A stretch of 64,000 bases of DNA from Chloroflexus aggregans DSM 9485 (GCF_000021945.1 NC_011831.1:124001-188000); one strand, 5' to 3'. Numbered from the stretch's first letter, positions 53,393-63,389 are shown. A program made the numbers and translations. Notes: generated from the sequence alone by a model not told the origin.

Positions 53393-54118
53393 TCACAGTT
53401 GTTTTTCCTCTCCAGCCCGTTGTGCTAATAGTTGCTCAATGCGCGTTAAGCGTTGCTGAATCTCGGTGAGCATTTCTCTTTGGCGATCTGCCGCTTCGTC
53501 TTCAACAAATAAAGCGGCAATATTCGCGGTAAGCAACCCAAATAACGAAATACCGGCTAGCATCAGAAAGACTGCCACGCCGCGCCCCAATACTGTTACC
53601 GGATAGGTGTCGCCATACCCAACCGTTGTAACGGTGGTCAGCGCCCACCAGATGGCATCGGCGAACGAGGCGATAGGGCCACCGCTACCCTGTTCGGCAA
53701 CGAACATGAGGGTGGCTGCCACTAACACAACGATGAGACTGGTGATGCCGATAAACGCCGGCATGCGTTGGCGTAAGGTTTGGCGCGATTGTCGCCAGAG
53801 CCGGGTGAGAATGATCGGGAGCCATAAGAGCCGTAATGGGCGCAGAAATGGAATTGCGATCATCACTATCTCGATCCAGTTCGCACGAAGGTAAGCTACC
53901 CGATCGGGAGATAGATACCATTTGATCAGAAGTTCAATTCCAAATATTCCCCAAATGATCCAGAGTATGCCATCGAGAACAAGTGTAGTTGTAGTACTGA
54001 GTGTCCTGCTTTCGATTAAAAAGAAAATGACGAGAAAGCAGATCGATAAAAAGAGCATTGGGATTTCGGTAATTCGATAAAAACGATCGAGCAGTAATGT
54101 ACGTTGTGCATGTGTCAT
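53393..54118 (-). CDS. Voltage-sensor-type potassium channel (6TM)
   Basis: 241 residues. S1 (MLFLSICFLVIFFLIESR), S2 (ILWIIWGIFGIELLIKWYLS), S3/S4 with spaced arginines (PFLRPLRLLWLPIILTRLWRQSRQTLRQR), S5 (ITSLIVVLVAATLMFVAEQ), the pore helix and selectivity filter TTVTTVGYGD, and S6 (GVAVFLMLAGISLFGLLTAN). A short C-terminal coiled coil (QREMLTEIQQRLTRIEQLLAQ) probably makes the tetramer. The start MTHAQRT at 54118 has GGAGGAT upstream; the frame to 54325 overlaps the divergent pepF gene and is rejected. Confidence 0.92.
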   Translation of the reverse strand: MTHAQRTLLLDRFYRITEIPMLFLSICFLVIFFLIESRTLSTTTTLVLDGILWIIWGIFGIELLIKWYLSPDRVAYLRANWIEIVMIAIPFLRPLRLLWLPIILTRLWRQSRQTLRQRMPAFIGITSLIVVLVAATLMFVAEQGSGGPIASFADAIWWALTTVTTVGYGDTYPVTVLGRGVAVFLMLAGISLFGLLTANIAALFVEDEAADRQREMLTEIQQRLTRIEQLLAQRAGEEKQL

Positions 54119-54209
54119 ACAAGCATCCTCCGATTTGAGTAATGGTGAAATAATCGTACAGGGGATATAATACTTCCGAACCGCTATCGTATCATAGGAG
54201 CTAATAGCA

Positions 54210-56024
54210 ATGCAGACTGTTCGCGAACGCAGTGAGATTCCAGAGCAGTACAAGTGGGATCCGTTTAGTATCTTTCCTTCACAGGCTGCATGGGAAGCGG
54301 CCATCGACGAGGTTAATACGCTCATTGCACGCGCTGCTCAGTTTCGTGGTCGGTTACACGAAGGCCCACCCGTTATCGCCGACTTTCTTGGCCTGAGCGA
54401 GACGATTATGCGCAACGTCGGCCAAATTACGGTCTTCGCCACGATGTTCTATACCGTCGATACCAATGACCGTGAAGCGAGTGCAATGCGTGATCGGGCA
54501 ATTGGGCTGCAAGCCCGAGCAAGTGCAGCATTGGCGTTTGGTGAGCCTGAGTTGTTGGCCATCGGCGCCGATCAGTTGTTGACCTGGGCGGATCAAGATG
54601 AGTATCTGGCAACCTACCGCCACTATTTTGAACGCCTGATCGCTCGTGCTCCTCATGTGCGTTCTGCCGAAGTGGAAGAGTTGTTGGGGCAGGTACGCGA
54701 TCCGTTCGCTGCGGCAAGTGCAGTCCACGGTGTATTGGCCAATGCTGAATTACGCTTTCCCCTCGCCTACGACAGCAATGGTGAGGCGTATGAGATTACG
54801 CAAGGCACGATTAATGCACTCATTACCCATCCTGATCGCACCTTGCGTAAGCAGGCGTGGGAAGGGTATGCCGACGCGCACATTGCCGTCGAAAATACGA
54901 TGGCCCAGTGCTTAGCCACCGGCGTCAAACAGAATGTCTTTCTTGCCCGTGCGCGTCGGTATGCCTCGGCTCTTGAAGCCGCACTGAAGCCGAATTTTAT
55001 TCCACTTGAGGTCTTTCACAACCTGATCGCTACGTTCGAGCGCCATTTACCGATCTGGCACCGGTATTGGCGGGTACGTCGTGCGGCCCTCGGTGTTGAT
55101 GAATTGCATGTTTACGATACCAAAGCACCGTTAGCGACCCCGCTTATCGTGCCTTATGAGCGAGCTGTCGATTGGATCTGCGCCGGTATGGCTCCGCTGG
55201 GCAATGAATATGTCCAGATTATGCGGCGTGGGTTGCGCGAACAGCGTTGGGTTGATGTCTATCCCAATCGGGGTAAGCGGGCCGGTGCGTTCTCAACCGG
55301 TGCACCGGGCACCCACCCGTTTATTATGATGTCGTACAACGATGACATCTTCAGCCTTAGTACCCTTGCCCACGAGTTGGGTCACTCGATGCATTCGTAC
55401 TATACGCGGCGTACCCAACCGGTGATCTATACCAACTATGGTCTGTTCCTGGCGGAAGTAGCCTCGAATTTCAATCAGGCGTTGGTGCGCGCGTATCTGT
55501 TCCAAACGTTAACCGACCGCAATGCCCAGATCGGCTTAATCGAAGAGGCGATGGCGAACTTCCATCGCTATTTCTTCATTATGCCGACGCTGGCTCGCTT
55601 TGAGTTGGCTATCCATCAGCGCGCTGAACGCGGTCAACCGTTAACCGCGACCATCTTTAACGAGTTGATGGCCGATCTCTTTGCCGAGGGGTATGGTAGC
55701 GAGGTCGTCGTTGATCGGGCGCGCGTCGGTAATACGTGGGCGCAGTTTTCTACCCATCTGTACGCCAATTTCTATGTCTATCAGTATGCAACCGGTATTG
55801 CCGGTGCCCACGCGCTGGCCGCACCTATCCTCGCCGGTAATGCCGATGCCGCCGATCGCTATATCAATGAGTTTCTCAAGGCCGGTGGTTCACGCTTTCC
55901 ACTTGATACGTTGCGACAGGCCGGGGTTGATCTAACTTCACCCGAACCGGTTGAGCAGACCTTTGCCGTGATGGCATCTTACATTGATCGGCTTGAGCAG
56001 TTGGTCGGTGGATCAGGTTCATAA
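54210..56024 (+). CDS. pepF: Oligoendopeptidase F (M3B zinc metallopeptidase)
   Basis: 604 residues, cytoplasmic, degrades short peptides. Zinc motif [11 protein letters not shown] (HExxH), with the downstream Glu in [14 protein letters not shown] as third ligand. Typical N-terminal [47 protein letters not shown] and the C-terminal [16 protein letters not shown] complete the family pattern, and length is as expected. Divergent from the channel gene with a 91-base shared upstream region. Confidence 0.95.
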   Translation: MQTVRERSEIPEQYKWDPFSIFPSQAAWEAAIDEVNTLIARAAQFRGRLHEGPPVIADFLGLSETIMRNVGQITVFATMFYTVDTNDREASAMRDRAIGLQARASAALAFGEPELLAIGADQLLTWADQDEYLATYRHYFERLIARAPHVRSAEVEELLGQVRDPFAAASAVHGVLANAELRFPLAYDSNGEAYEITQGTINALITHPDRTLRKQAWEGYADAHIAVENTMAQCLATGVKQNVFLARARRYASALEAALKPNFIPLEVFHNLIATFERHLPIWHRYWRVRRAALGVDELHVYDTKAPLATPLIVPYERAVDWICAGMAPLGNEYVQIMRRGLREQRWVDVYPNRGKRAGAFSTGAPGTHPFIMMSYNDDIFSLSTLAHELGHSMHSYYTRRTQPVIYTNYGLFLAEVASNFNQALVRAYLFQTLTDRNAQIGLIEEAMANFHRYFFIMPTLARFELAIHQRAERGQPLTATIFNELMADLFAEGYGSEVVVDRARVGNTWAQFSTHLYANFYVYQYATGIAGAHALAAPILAGNADAADRYINEFLKAGGSRFPLDTLRQAGVDLTSPEPVEQTFAVMASYIDRLEQLVGGSGS

Positions 56025-56111
56025 CGATGCAGAATAGTAGAACAGGAGTCACTTGGTGGGATACCGCCACGTATCTCACACCATGTGACTCTCCATCGAA
56101 AGATGTTTCCT

Positions 56112-56875
56112 ATGAAGCGACGAGTGCCGGTCTTTGGTGGAATCGGTATTACGCTGCTGCTCCTTGCTACCGTAACCTTCGCGCAGTTGCCGTACCGAGT
56201 TCATCTGCCATTGGTGATGCGCGCGGGGCAAAACCCGCTGATGAGCGGTGAGGCAACGTTCTATCTTGAAGCCGATGGTAGTGGTGCATGTCTGTTCGAA
56301 TTCTATCCCCGGTGATCGGATGGTGGCGGCAATCAGTTATCTCAATTATGGTAACGCCGACTATTGCGGTGCGTATGTTGAGGTGTTTGGGCCAACAAGG
56401 AAGCGTTGTAGTACGGATTGTCGATGAATGTCCCGATAATCCCGGTTGTGGCCTCAATCATCTCGATCTCAGCCCTGAGGCATTCGACCGTATTGCGCCG
56501 CGAGCGTGGGGGCGCGTGTCGATCACGTGGCGGGTGATCAGTCCGCCTCTTACCGATCCGGTGCAATTTCATCTCAAAGATGGCAGTAATCCGTGGTGGT
56601 TAGCTTTTCAGGTGCGCCATCACCGAAACCCGATTGCCAAACTCGAGTATCGTACACCGCAAGGGCAGTGGGTGCAACTCAACCGAACGCCCTATAACTA
56701 CTTCATCCGTGAGTGTCAGTGTGCCGGCGGCGAACGTGGCCCTTTCGTCTTGCGAGTCACCGACATCTACGGCAATACACTCACCGAGACGGTACAATTT
56801 ACGACCCTCTCGTCCGGTGGTTTATCACCCGGCGAGTTGGTTAGTGGCAGTGGTCAGTTTCCCTACGGACCGTAG
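56112..56875 (+). pseudogene. Bacterial expansin (DPBB + CBM63), two +1 frameshifts
   Basis: Expansin-like cell-wall-loosening protein. Signal peptide near the N-terminus (GIGITLLLLATVTFAQ). D1 double-psi barrel: GEATFYLEADGSGACLFEFYP, then in frame 2 GDRMVAAISYLNYGNADYCGAYVEVF, then in frame 3 GSVVVRIVDECPDNPGCG and LDLSPEAFDRIA with the key Asp. The CBM63-like D2 carries NPWWLAFQVRHHRNPIAKLEY, YNYFIRECQC and FVLRVTDIYGN. Removing one C from CCCC (56307-56310) and one G from GGG (56389-56391) restores a single frame of about 254 residues from MKRRVPV. ATG at 56103 is an alternative start. Whether the shifts are biological or sequencing errors cannot be told. Confidence 0.85.
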
Positions 56876-56893
56876 CAAGGCTGATGTCAGCGT

Positions 56894-58498
56894 TTAATCG
56901 GGGAATAGCTCATCGGCCTCTTGTTGGGCCGTGACCATATCACGCGCCCGGCGTGTGCGTTGCTCGATGAAGCGATAAAAGGTCTCATCGTAGGGTCGTG
57001 TTCGTACCACTACCGGCATTGGAACAGCGTGACCAAGCACGAGAGCTTGCTGGCGGGTGTCGAGATTAGCCAGAACCATGCGTAGTCGGTTACTACCACC
57101 GACACCGGTGAACACGGCATCGATGTCCTGTTCATCGCTTAGCAGCGCGGTAATTCGGGTACCAAGCTGACTCAGCACCTCGCTGTCAATCGATGAAGGT
57201 CGTTGATCAACGACCAGTAGCGTCACGCTGTATTTGCGCATCTCGCGTGCAATCGTACCGAAGATGGTCTGACGGGCAAGGCGTGGGTTGAGGAACTTGT
57301 GAGCTTCTTCGATGGTAATCATCAATGGGCGCGGTCGATCAGATTCAAGTTTTGAATGAAGATACCGCTCGGTCTGTTCGCGCCAGCGTTGATGAATCCG
57401 CCGGGTTATGACATTGGCGACCAGCATATACGCTAAGGGATCGTCGTAACGACCAAAACTTAGCACCACGTGCCGCCCGGTCATGAGGGCATTGATGAGA
57501 TGATCGATCGGTGACAGATCGGCACGCTCGCGCACAAAACCCAAACGTTTGAGTTGCAACGTCTTACGCTTGAGCGCGTTCAACGAGGCGAGGCTCGCAC
57601 TCTTCTCATCGGCAAAGTTCTTGAGATCGGCTTGATCCATCTTCCAAAGCTGAGCAAGCCAGTCGGTGCCATAGGTGTCAACCAGCAACTCAGCCGTTTC
57701 GGCGGCGGTAGGGTTGAGATTCAACTCTTCACTTAGCAACAACACATCTTCAGGTTCGATCTGATCGTAACCGATCATAATCTCCCCATCGATCAATTTA
57801 CGATCAAACGCTCCACCGGCCAGCGCATACAGCAACACTTTACTACCGAAAAGCTGGCGTAATCCTTTAACGAAATGTGCCCCTTCTGAGCGCGCCGCCC
57901 ATCCGTATTCGTCGTGCATATCGAATATAAGATTAGAAGCCACGTCGTTCAGAATAACCCCACAGACCAAGAGGCGGGTCAGAAAGCTCTTGCCGGTACC
58001 ACTCTTCCCGAATACTCCGTTCGAGCGCTCGACCAGCCGATTGAGGTCGATACAAACCGGCACATCCATATCGAGCGGAGATCCGATCATAAACTGACTC
58101 CCCTCTTCGCGCCCAAAGACATGCTGAAAATCTTCCGCGTTCGCCTCGAATAGCGGCGCAAAATGGTGGGGGACCGTCTTAACCGGTAATAGCTCGGCAC
58201 TCCCGTCGAGCGGCAACATCAGCCGTAGATCGAGCCGTAGTTCACCATACGTAGTAGTCCCACTCAGCACATTGGCGAAGAATTCATCAGCCGGTGGCGG
58301 ATCGAGCATGACCTTCGGCGTTACCGCTCCGAGTCGTACATCCGTCACCATCGAAAAAAAGGTGAAGCGTTGACCGTGCACAACAACAAACTTGCCAACG
58401 CGCACATCCTCAACCGAAGTACCGGCATCGAGCCGCACCGTTAAGCCATCGAGGAGCGAACCACCGGTGACTACACCGAGTCGTTGGCGTCGTTGCAT
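56894..58498 (-). CDS. HerA-like ATPase (DUF87 / FtsK-HerA superfamily)
   Basis: 534 residues. An N-terminal beta-barrel (HAS-barrel-like, LDAGTSVEDVRVGKFVVVHG) is followed by a RecA-type motor. Walker A GVFGKSGTGKSFLTRLLVCG, the SNLIFDMHDEYG segment, Walker B-like RPLMITIEEAHKFLNPRL with the catalytic Glu, and ALLVVDQRPSSIDSEVLSQLGTRI fit the HerA helicase/translocase group. HerA in archaea works with the nuclease NurA in end resection; no NurA gene is adjacent, so its partner is unknown. Convergent with the expansin gene. Confidence 0.88.
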   Translation of the reverse strand: MQRRQRLGVVTGGSLLDGLTVRLDAGTSVEDVRVGKFVVVHGQRFTFFSMVTDVRLGAVTPKVMLDPPPADEFFANVLSGTTTYGELRLDLRLMLPLDGSAELLPVKTVPHHFAPLFEANAEDFQHVFGREEGSQFMIGSPLDMDVPVCIDLNRLVERSNGVFGKSGTGKSFLTRLLVCGVILNDVASNLIFDMHDEYGWAARSEGAHFVKGLRQLFGSKVLLYALAGGAFDRKLIDGEIMIGYDQIEPEDVLLLSEELNLNPTAAETAELLVDTYGTDWLAQLWKMDQADLKNFADEKSASLASLNALKRKTLQLKRLGFVRERADLSPIDHLINALMTGRHVVLSFGRYDDPLAYMLVANVITRRIHQRWREQTERYLHSKLESDRPRPLMITIEEAHKFLNPRLARQTIFGTIAREMRKYSVTLLVVDQRPSSIDSEVLSQLGTRITALLSDEQDIDAVFTGVGGSNRLRMVLANLDTRQQALVLGHAVPMPVVVRTRPYDETFYRFIEQRTRRARDMVTAQQEADELFPD

Positions 58499-58658
58499 AA
58501 TTCTGCCTCCTTATCTGCAATACCGTATCTGATCGTATCACACCTTCGGGTCTGGAAGACCAAAAATGAACAGAGTGTTATGCAAAGCATGCGGAAATCC
58601 AGACTCCTCTCTCGTTTGATGAAGTGACGTTGACCGAAATAGGACGTGAGACGAGATT

Positions 58659-59006
58659 ATGCGTATTCTCATTGTAGACGACGAATCAAGCACGCGATCA
58701 ACTTTACAGCGTCTCATGGCGAAACTGCGAAACGCCAAGATCGACACGGCCAGCAACGGCGCCGACGGTCTGAAACTGGCACGCCGACATTGGTATGATC
58801 TGATCATTACCGATTATCATATGCCGAAGATGGACGGTATTGACTTGATCTATAACCTACGGCAAGAGGGGTATGCGATACCGATGGTGCTCATATCAGG
58901 CGACCCAATCGAAGGTTATGCAATGTCGGCCGGCGCAAACCTCTTTCTCCAAAAGCCGATAGACATTGACGATCTACGCACTATGCTCGATAGGTTAGGT
59001 TTATAA
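58659..59006 (+). CDS. Stand-alone CheY-like response regulator receiver
   Basis: 115 residues, receiver domain only. Acidic pair in ILIVDDESSTRSTLQRL, phospho-acceptor Asp in DLIITDYHMPKMDGIDLIYNL, Thr/Ser in VLISGDP and Lys in LFLQKPIDIDDLRTML: all phospho-relay residues are in place. No output domain and no kinase next to it, so the partner is elsewhere. Confidence 0.93.
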   Translation: MRILIVDDESSTRSTLQRLMAKLRNAKIDTASNGADGLKLARRHWYDLIITDYHMPKMDGIDLIYNLRQEGYAIPMVLISGDPIEGYAMSAGANLFLQKPIDIDDLRTMLDRLGL

Positions 59007-59103
59007 GCGACATTCATTCCGCTTGGCGATCATGCATCTTTTTACCCAAGGTATGGTACCATCAAGCTGAGTACTGGATAACGAGATCGCGACCGGAGAC
59101 ATC

Positions 59104-59895
59104 ATGCAATTCATTCCTCGTTACGATGGATATATCTTCGACCTTGATGGTACTATCTATCTCGGCGACATCCTTCTACCCGGTGTTGCCGAACTGTTGG
59201 CGACACTCCGCCGTGAGGGGCGGCGGATCGTCTTTCTCTCGAATAATCCAACCAAGACACGCCGGCAATACGCCGAGCGTTTGCGGCGTCTCGGCATTGA
59301 TGCCGATGAGCATGAGATTGTCAATAGCTCGGCGGTGATGGTGGAATGGTTGCTTGCCAATGCCCCCGGCGCACCGTTATTTGTCGTCGGTGAGGCACCA
59401 CTCATCGGTGAACTCGAGGCGGCTGGGTTCCCGTTGAGTGAGCGACCGGGTGAGATTGCTTTTGTTGTCGCTTCGTTTGATCGCACGTTTACCTATCGTA
59501 AACTCCAGATTGCCTTCGATGCGATCCGGGCCGGCGCACGCCTCGTCGCCACCAACCCCGACCGCTTTTGCCCGGTCCCCGGTGGGGGCGAGCCGGATGC
59601 AGCAGCGATCATTGCTGCGATCGAGGCGTGTACCGATACCCGTTGCGAGGTGATCGTCGGTAAACCATCGCCGATTATGGCCCGCACGGTAAGTAGGCTG
59701 ATCAACCTACCACCCGAACGGTGTATTATTGTCGGTGATCGGTTAATGACCGATATTGCAATGGGGATCACAGCCGGTATGGATACGGCATTGGTGTTAA
59801 CCGGGGATAGCCGGCGTGCCGATCTTGAGCACTCGTCATACCGGCCAACTTACGTGCTCGAGCGGATTGATGAATTGATCCGAGAAACGTCTTGA
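59104..59895 (+). CDS. HAD-IIA (NagD-like) phosphatase
   Basis: 263 residues. HAD motif I DGYIFDLDGTIYLGD (nucleophile Asp and acid Asp), motif II FLSNNPTKTRRQYAERL, the large C2A cap, motif III Lys in VIVGKPSPIMARTV, and motif IV IIVGDRLMTDIAMGITAGM. The NagD/PNPase-like group dephosphorylates small metabolites such as UMP or p-nitrophenyl phosphate analogues; substrate not determined. GGAG ribosome site close to the ATG. Confidence 0.92.
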   Translation: MQFIPRYDGYIFDLDGTIYLGDILLPGVAELLATLRREGRRIVFLSNNPTKTRRQYAERLRRLGIDADEHEIVNSSAVMVEWLLANAPGAPLFVVGEAPLIGELEAAGFPLSERPGEIAFVVASFDRTFTYRKLQIAFDAIRAGARLVATNPDRFCPVPGGGEPDAAAIIAAIEACTDTRCEVIVGKPSPIMARTVSRLINLPPERCIIVGDRLMTDIAMGITAGMDTALVLTGDSRRADLEHSSYRPTYVLERIDELIRETS

Positions 59896-59950
59896 CGAGA
59901 GTCCTACTTCCGACTACACTACCTATACTACAGCATAGAGAGGAGAACCC

Positions 59951-60187
59951 ATGACTGCCGCTCGCCGTACTTCCCCTACCCTGTATCAACCACGATTGAC
60001 CGGTGATCAGTCATCGCCTGCCGAAACTGCCGATACGATGTGGCCATTGGCGTTGCGGGCATTGCTGCTGCTGCACGGCGTGGCGTTACCGTCCGATCCA
60101 ACGCTTACGGCACTCTCCGAGGCTGACCAGATTGCGTTGCGCGGTAGTCTGGTGCTGCTCTCTGATGAACCGGCCAATATTGCGTAA
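59951..60187 (+). CDS. Small protein of unknown function
   Basis: 78 residues, not recognised. A strong AGAGGAG site before the ATG and a hairpin after the stop support a real gene. The N-terminal 25 residues look disordered; the rest is a short helical stretch (MWPLALRALLLLHGVALPSD, LSEADQIALRGSLVLL). It follows the HAD gene by 55 bases and could share its transcript. Confidence 0.6.
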   Translation: MTAARRTSPTLYQPRLTGDQSSPAETADTMWPLALRALLLLHGVALPSDPTLTALSEADQIALRGSLVLLSDEPANIA

Positions 60188-60216
60188 GCATCATTACTGT
60201 CATGTTATCTATCAGT

Positions 60217-60245
60217 AGCGGGGTGAGCCTCGTGCCCACCCCGCT
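60217..60245 (+). terminator. Possible intrinsic terminator
   Basis: AGCGGGGTG and CACCCCGCT form a 9-bp GC-rich stem. The following CTGTTATT is a poor U tract, so termination may be weak or the hairpin may only stabilise the mRNA 3' end. Confidence 0.5.
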
Positions 60246-60369
60246 CTGTTATTGCGGTATGCCACCCATCCGCTACCCTGTATTGCACGTACCGTATCAT
60301 ACAACCCGACGCTTGCTGCATGCTGCGTGGTATACTGATAACAGACTGTAGTGATGAGGTGAATCGTCA

Positions 60370-61296
60370 ATGCTCCGCCTGAACCCACTTAGCGAACGTC
60401 TTTGGCATATCGTCAGTTGGCGACGGGTACCGGCGCATCGCCGTGGCCGGTGGTTGCTAGGCACCCTTCTGATGCTGTTTGGTATCGGGGTGTTACTATA
60501 TGTCTTGGTGACGACGTTGCAAATCGAGTACTACCGCTGGGCTGCGCGCGGTGATTCGCCACTCCCTGCACCACGGGTTACAACGAGTAGTTTTCGCCCC
60601 GCCGATGAGCGGCCTTTGCCGTTATTACCCGAACTATCGCTCACCTCCTCCGTAACCGGTACAACCGATACGCTCGACCCATCTGTTGCGCGTACAACGC
60701 AAGACGTACCTACCTCGGCGAGCAGCGCCCTGCCGACGGTCGATAGTGGTCTGCTCATCTCAGAACCGCCTGAACCGGTGCAAGCCGATTGGGTAGCAAC
60801 GGTAGAGCGCTTGGTGATTCCAGCGATTAAAGTGGACTCGAAAGTGATCGAAGTAGGTTGGGAGACCATCGAAGAGAATGGTCAACCGATCTCAGTCTGG
60901 CAGGTTGCCGAGTACGCCGTCGGCCAGCATCGCGGTTCGGCCAATCCCGGCGAGGGTGAGAATATTGTCTTGGCCGGTCACGTTGGAGGGTACGGTCGCG
61001 TCTTCAAAGACCTCTTCTATCTCAAACGGGGTGATGAAGTCATCGTATACAGTCGTGGTCAACCGTACCGCTACCTCGTCAGCGAGCGGATTGTCGTTGA
61101 TGAAGAGGGCGCGCCACCTGAGCAGCGTCTCGCCAATGCCCGTTATATTGCCCCAACCGGCTACGAAGTGGTAACGATGATCACGTGTTGGCCGCCCAAT
61201 GGCCCCGATAAGTTTAAGCAGCGGGTGATTGTGCGGGCGTTACCGGTGCAGCCGACGACTGATAACGGCACAGCGCTGCCGGACAGCACGCGCTAG
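60370..61296 (+). CDS. Sortase family transpeptidase
   Basis: 308 residues. A TM anchor near the N-terminus (LLGTLLMLFGIGVLLYVLVTT) is followed by a Ser/Thr/Pro-rich linker (about 60-135). The sortase beta-barrel has catalytic His204 in IVLAGHVGGYGRVFKDL and Cys273 in TMITCWPPNGPDKFKQR, where the trailing Arg completes the triad. The spacing resembles class D/E-like sortases outside Firmicutes. The conserved TLxTC is modified to TMITC. No LPxTG-type substrate or pilin gene is adjacent, so its client protein is unknown. Confidence 0.9.
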   Translation: MLRLNPLSERLWHIVSWRRVPAHRRGRWLLGTLLMLFGIGVLLYVLVTTLQIEYYRWAARGDSPLPAPRVTTSSFRPADERPLPLLPELSLTSSVTGTTDTLDPSVARTTQDVPTSASSALPTVDSGLLISEPPEPVQADWVATVERLVIPAIKVDSKVIEVGWETIEENGQPISVWQVAEYAVGQHRGSANPGEGENIVLAGHVGGYGRVFKDLFYLKRGDEVIVYSRGQPYRYLVSERIVVDEEGAPPEQRLANARYIAPTGYEVVTMITCWPPNGPDKFKQRVIVRALPVQPTTDNGTALPDSTR

Positions 61297-61351
61297 AATA
61301 GCCTACCGTCGATATACGACCACAGCATTCCGCGTGCTCGCTGCGGTCGCA

Positions 61352-61570
61352 TTACTCCTCATCATGCTCGCCATGGATGCGGGTCGTTTCCAACATCTCT
61401 AACACGCTGGTCCCGCGAATAAAGACACGGCGCAACCCAGCGGGCCGACTGGCTGCTAGTTGCCCGCTGCTAATCAGGCGTTTTACGGTGCTCAAGCTAA
61501 CGCCGAGCAAGCGAGCTATCTCTTCGCGTGAATAGACGGCATCAGGATTGATCCCCTCACGGCGCGCCAT
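61352..61570 (-). CDS. Excisionase/MerR-like helix-turn-helix protein
   Basis: 72 residues. VYSREEIARLLGVSLSTVKRLISSGQLAAS is a winged helix-turn-helix of the excisionase (Xis/AlpA) type, followed by a short wing (RRVFIRGTSVLEMLE) and an acidic tail. The start MARREG at 61570 has AGGAAACG upstream. It lies 11 bases after the stop of the PAP2-like gene, so it is the last gene of the operon. There is no integrase or mobile element nearby, so it is more likely a small regulator. Confidence 0.82.
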   Translation of the reverse strand: MARREGINPDAVYSREEIARLLGVSLSTVKRLISSGQLAASRPAGLRRVFIRGTSVLEMLETTRIHGEHDEE

Positions 61571-61581
61571 ATTTCGTTTCC

Positions 61582-62223
61582 TCACACCAGCCCAAACAGC
61601 CGGAACACTCCAAGGACGCAGACTACCGCCAGACTCATCCCGGCGATCACCTGCATCAAGGTGTGATTGCGGGTGCGCAGCCGTGCCCATCCTAACACAA
61701 CGGCTGCCGCCCAACATAACCCTCCCAGCGCCGGCAAGTAGATGCTGACCAGTGTGGCGCATGAGCCAATACTGGCCGAGTGAATGCTAATCTTCCAAAA
61801 CAGATTAATAACGAACGAGATCGCGTTCATCACCGCGACCGATACCAGCATCGCTATTATCGGGAGCGGTGCTTGTAATGCCCACAGAATCGCCATCCCG
61901 ATCAGCACATTAGCCATCCCAAACAGATACAGTTCGTTGCGTTGGGTACGCACCGAAATATCGTCATCGCTATACGCGCCTTGGCGCAGGCGAATGTTGA
62001 AAAAGATGGTCGGCGGCACCACGTGCAATAACGCGCACACGATCGACCACCACAACCCGCTCACCCGGTTGTCGCTGCCAAGCACGCCAACGATAAAAAT
62101 ACTGACAATACCCAGCGGCACGGGGTGCAGAATCTGCGAGATGCGCCGGGCTATCGCGTAGCCGCGTCCCGGTAGTGCGCCGCGGCTAAGTGCTTCTGCG
62201 GTCAGATCGTTTGGTTGCATCAT
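61582..62223 (-). CDS. PAP2-like membrane protein, divergent active site
   Basis: 213 residues from MMQPNDL; GAGG lies upstream of a cluster of ATGs from 62232 to 62220. Five or six membrane helices. The layout matches PAP2 lipid phosphatases (SVRTQRNELYLFGMANV, IHSASIGSCA for the PSGH region, WARLRTRNHTLMQVIAGM for the SR-x5-H region). But the phosphatase signature K-x6-RP is not conserved and the last Asp is Gln. It may bind or dephosphorylate a polyprenyl or phosphatidyl lipid, or be inactive. In operon with glycosyltransferase and flippase-like genes. Confidence 0.75.
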   Translation of the reverse strand: MMQPNDLTAEALSRGALPGRGYAIARRISQILHPVPLGIVSIFIVGVLGSDNRVSGLWWSIVCALLHVVPPTIFFNIRLRQGAYSDDDISVRTQRNELYLFGMANVLIGMAILWALQAPLPIIAMLVSVAVMNAISFVINLFWKISIHSASIGSCATLVSIYLPALGGLCWAAAVVLGWARLRTRNHTLMQVIAGMSLAVVCVLGVFRLFGLV

Positions 62224-62234
62224 GCTCATCATCC

Positions 62235-63389
62235 TCAAGTGGCAGCGGCTTTTGCCGCGAGCTCACGGTAGATTGCCACCAGCGCCTGTCCGGTCTGTTC
62301 CCAGCGAAAGGTCGCAGCCTGCGGTGGCCCGGCAGCGCGGAGCGGCGCCGGATCGGCGAGCGCAGCGTGGATACCAGCAGCAATATCTTCGACCTCTAGC
62401 GGATCGACCATAATGGCGGCCGATCCGGCCACTTCTGGTAAGCTCGCCACTTTAGTCGTGACAACCGGCGTTCCGCAGGCGAGCGCCTCGAGTACCGGAA
62501 AGCCAAACCCTTCGTACAACGATGGGTAAACGAAGGCTTCGGCTAAATTATACAATGCCGGTAGATCGTCGTCGGCAACAAAATCGAGGAAACGTACTCG
62601 GTCGGCCACCTGATACTGCGTTACCGCAGCAAAAATCTCGTCGTACAACCAACCACGTCGCCCGGCAATAACGAGCTGCAAGTCGGGATAGTCAGATTGT
62701 ACCAGGGAAAAGGCATGTAACAGGCGGACAAGGTTTTTACGCGGTTCAAGCGTTCCGACAAAGAGCAGGAATCGATCCGGTAGCGCTAGCCTTGTGCGCA
62801 CCGTGGCGAGTTCGTCCGGCGGTAATGGTCGAAAACGTGCATCCACGGCCGGATAGAGCAGACGTACACGCCGACTCGGTATCCCATAGAGCCGCCCCAA
62901 ATCGTTCGCCGTAGACTGTGAGTCGACAACAATGAGATCGGCCCGTCGGAGTGAACGGGGTACTGCCTCACTCAAATAGCGTCGCAAGCCGGGTTCGGCA
63001 CAACCCGGTTCGACCAGAAACGTGAGGTCGTGAATAGTCAGCAGGGTGCGCGACTGTGTCGGCGGTAAGACAAAATCCGGTGCATGCACCACATCCATCG
63101 GTCCGATAAACCACTCGATCCGCAGTGGCAATCGTAGCCGTTGCCAGATGATCGTGAGCAGGCGCGGACTGATCGGTAGCGGCCGTAACGTGACATTTGG
63201 ATAGGTAGCCGCCAGTTCCTGTGCATAATGGGCAAAGGGATTATTTGGCCTGATCCCACCGGCCGCGTAGAAGAGGTGAAACGTCAGATCAGGCCCGGCT
63301 TGGGCAGCAGCACGCACCAGTTCTCGCGTGTAGCGACCAATCCCTGCTCCTTGCCAAATACCTGCTGTAAAGTCGACACCGATACGCAT
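62235..63389 (-). CDS. Glycosyltransferase family 4 (mannosyltransferase-like)
   Basis: 384 residues from MRIGVDFTAGIWQGAGIGRYTRELV, which gives the normal GT4 start; the frame to 63662 is antisense to the neighbour. GT-B fold with RFLLFVGTLEPRKNLVRLLHAF, VRFLDFVADDDLPALYNLAEAFVYPSLYEGFGFPVLEALACGTPVVTT: the E-x7-E motif is EGFGFPVLE. Final region SAAIMVDPLEVEDIAAGIHAAL. Likely adds a hexose to a lipid or polysaccharide. Start is two bases after the stop of the upstream membrane protein gene. Confidence 0.92.
   Translation of the reverse strand: MRIGVDFTAGIWQGAGIGRYTRELVRAAAQAGPDLTFHLFYAAGGIRPNNPFAHYAQELAATYPNVTLRPLPISPRLLTIIWQRLRLPLRIEWFIGPMDVVHAPDFVLPPTQSRTLLTIHDLTFLVEPGCAEPGLRRYLSEAVPRSLRRADLIVVDSQSTANDLGRLYGIPSRRVRLLYPAVDARFRPLPPDELATVRTRLALPDRFLLFVGTLEPRKNLVRLLHAFSLVQSDYPDLQLVIAGRRGWLYDEIFAAVTQYQVADRVRFLDFVADDDLPALYNLAEAFVYPSLYEGFGFPVLEALACGTPVVTTKVASLPEVAGSAAIMVDPLEVEDIAAGIHAALADPAPLRAAGPPQAATFRWEQTGQALVAIYRELAAKAAAT

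Noticed and set aside
54119-54325. N-terminal extension of the potassium channel
   Set aside because: Overlaps the start of divergent pepF; residues are not membrane-like and a good ribosome site precedes the Met at 54118.
61352-61570. Excisionase as a sign of a prophage or integrative element
   Set aside because: No integrase, att-like repeats, recombinase or phage genes nearby; it is embedded in a lipid/glycan operon.
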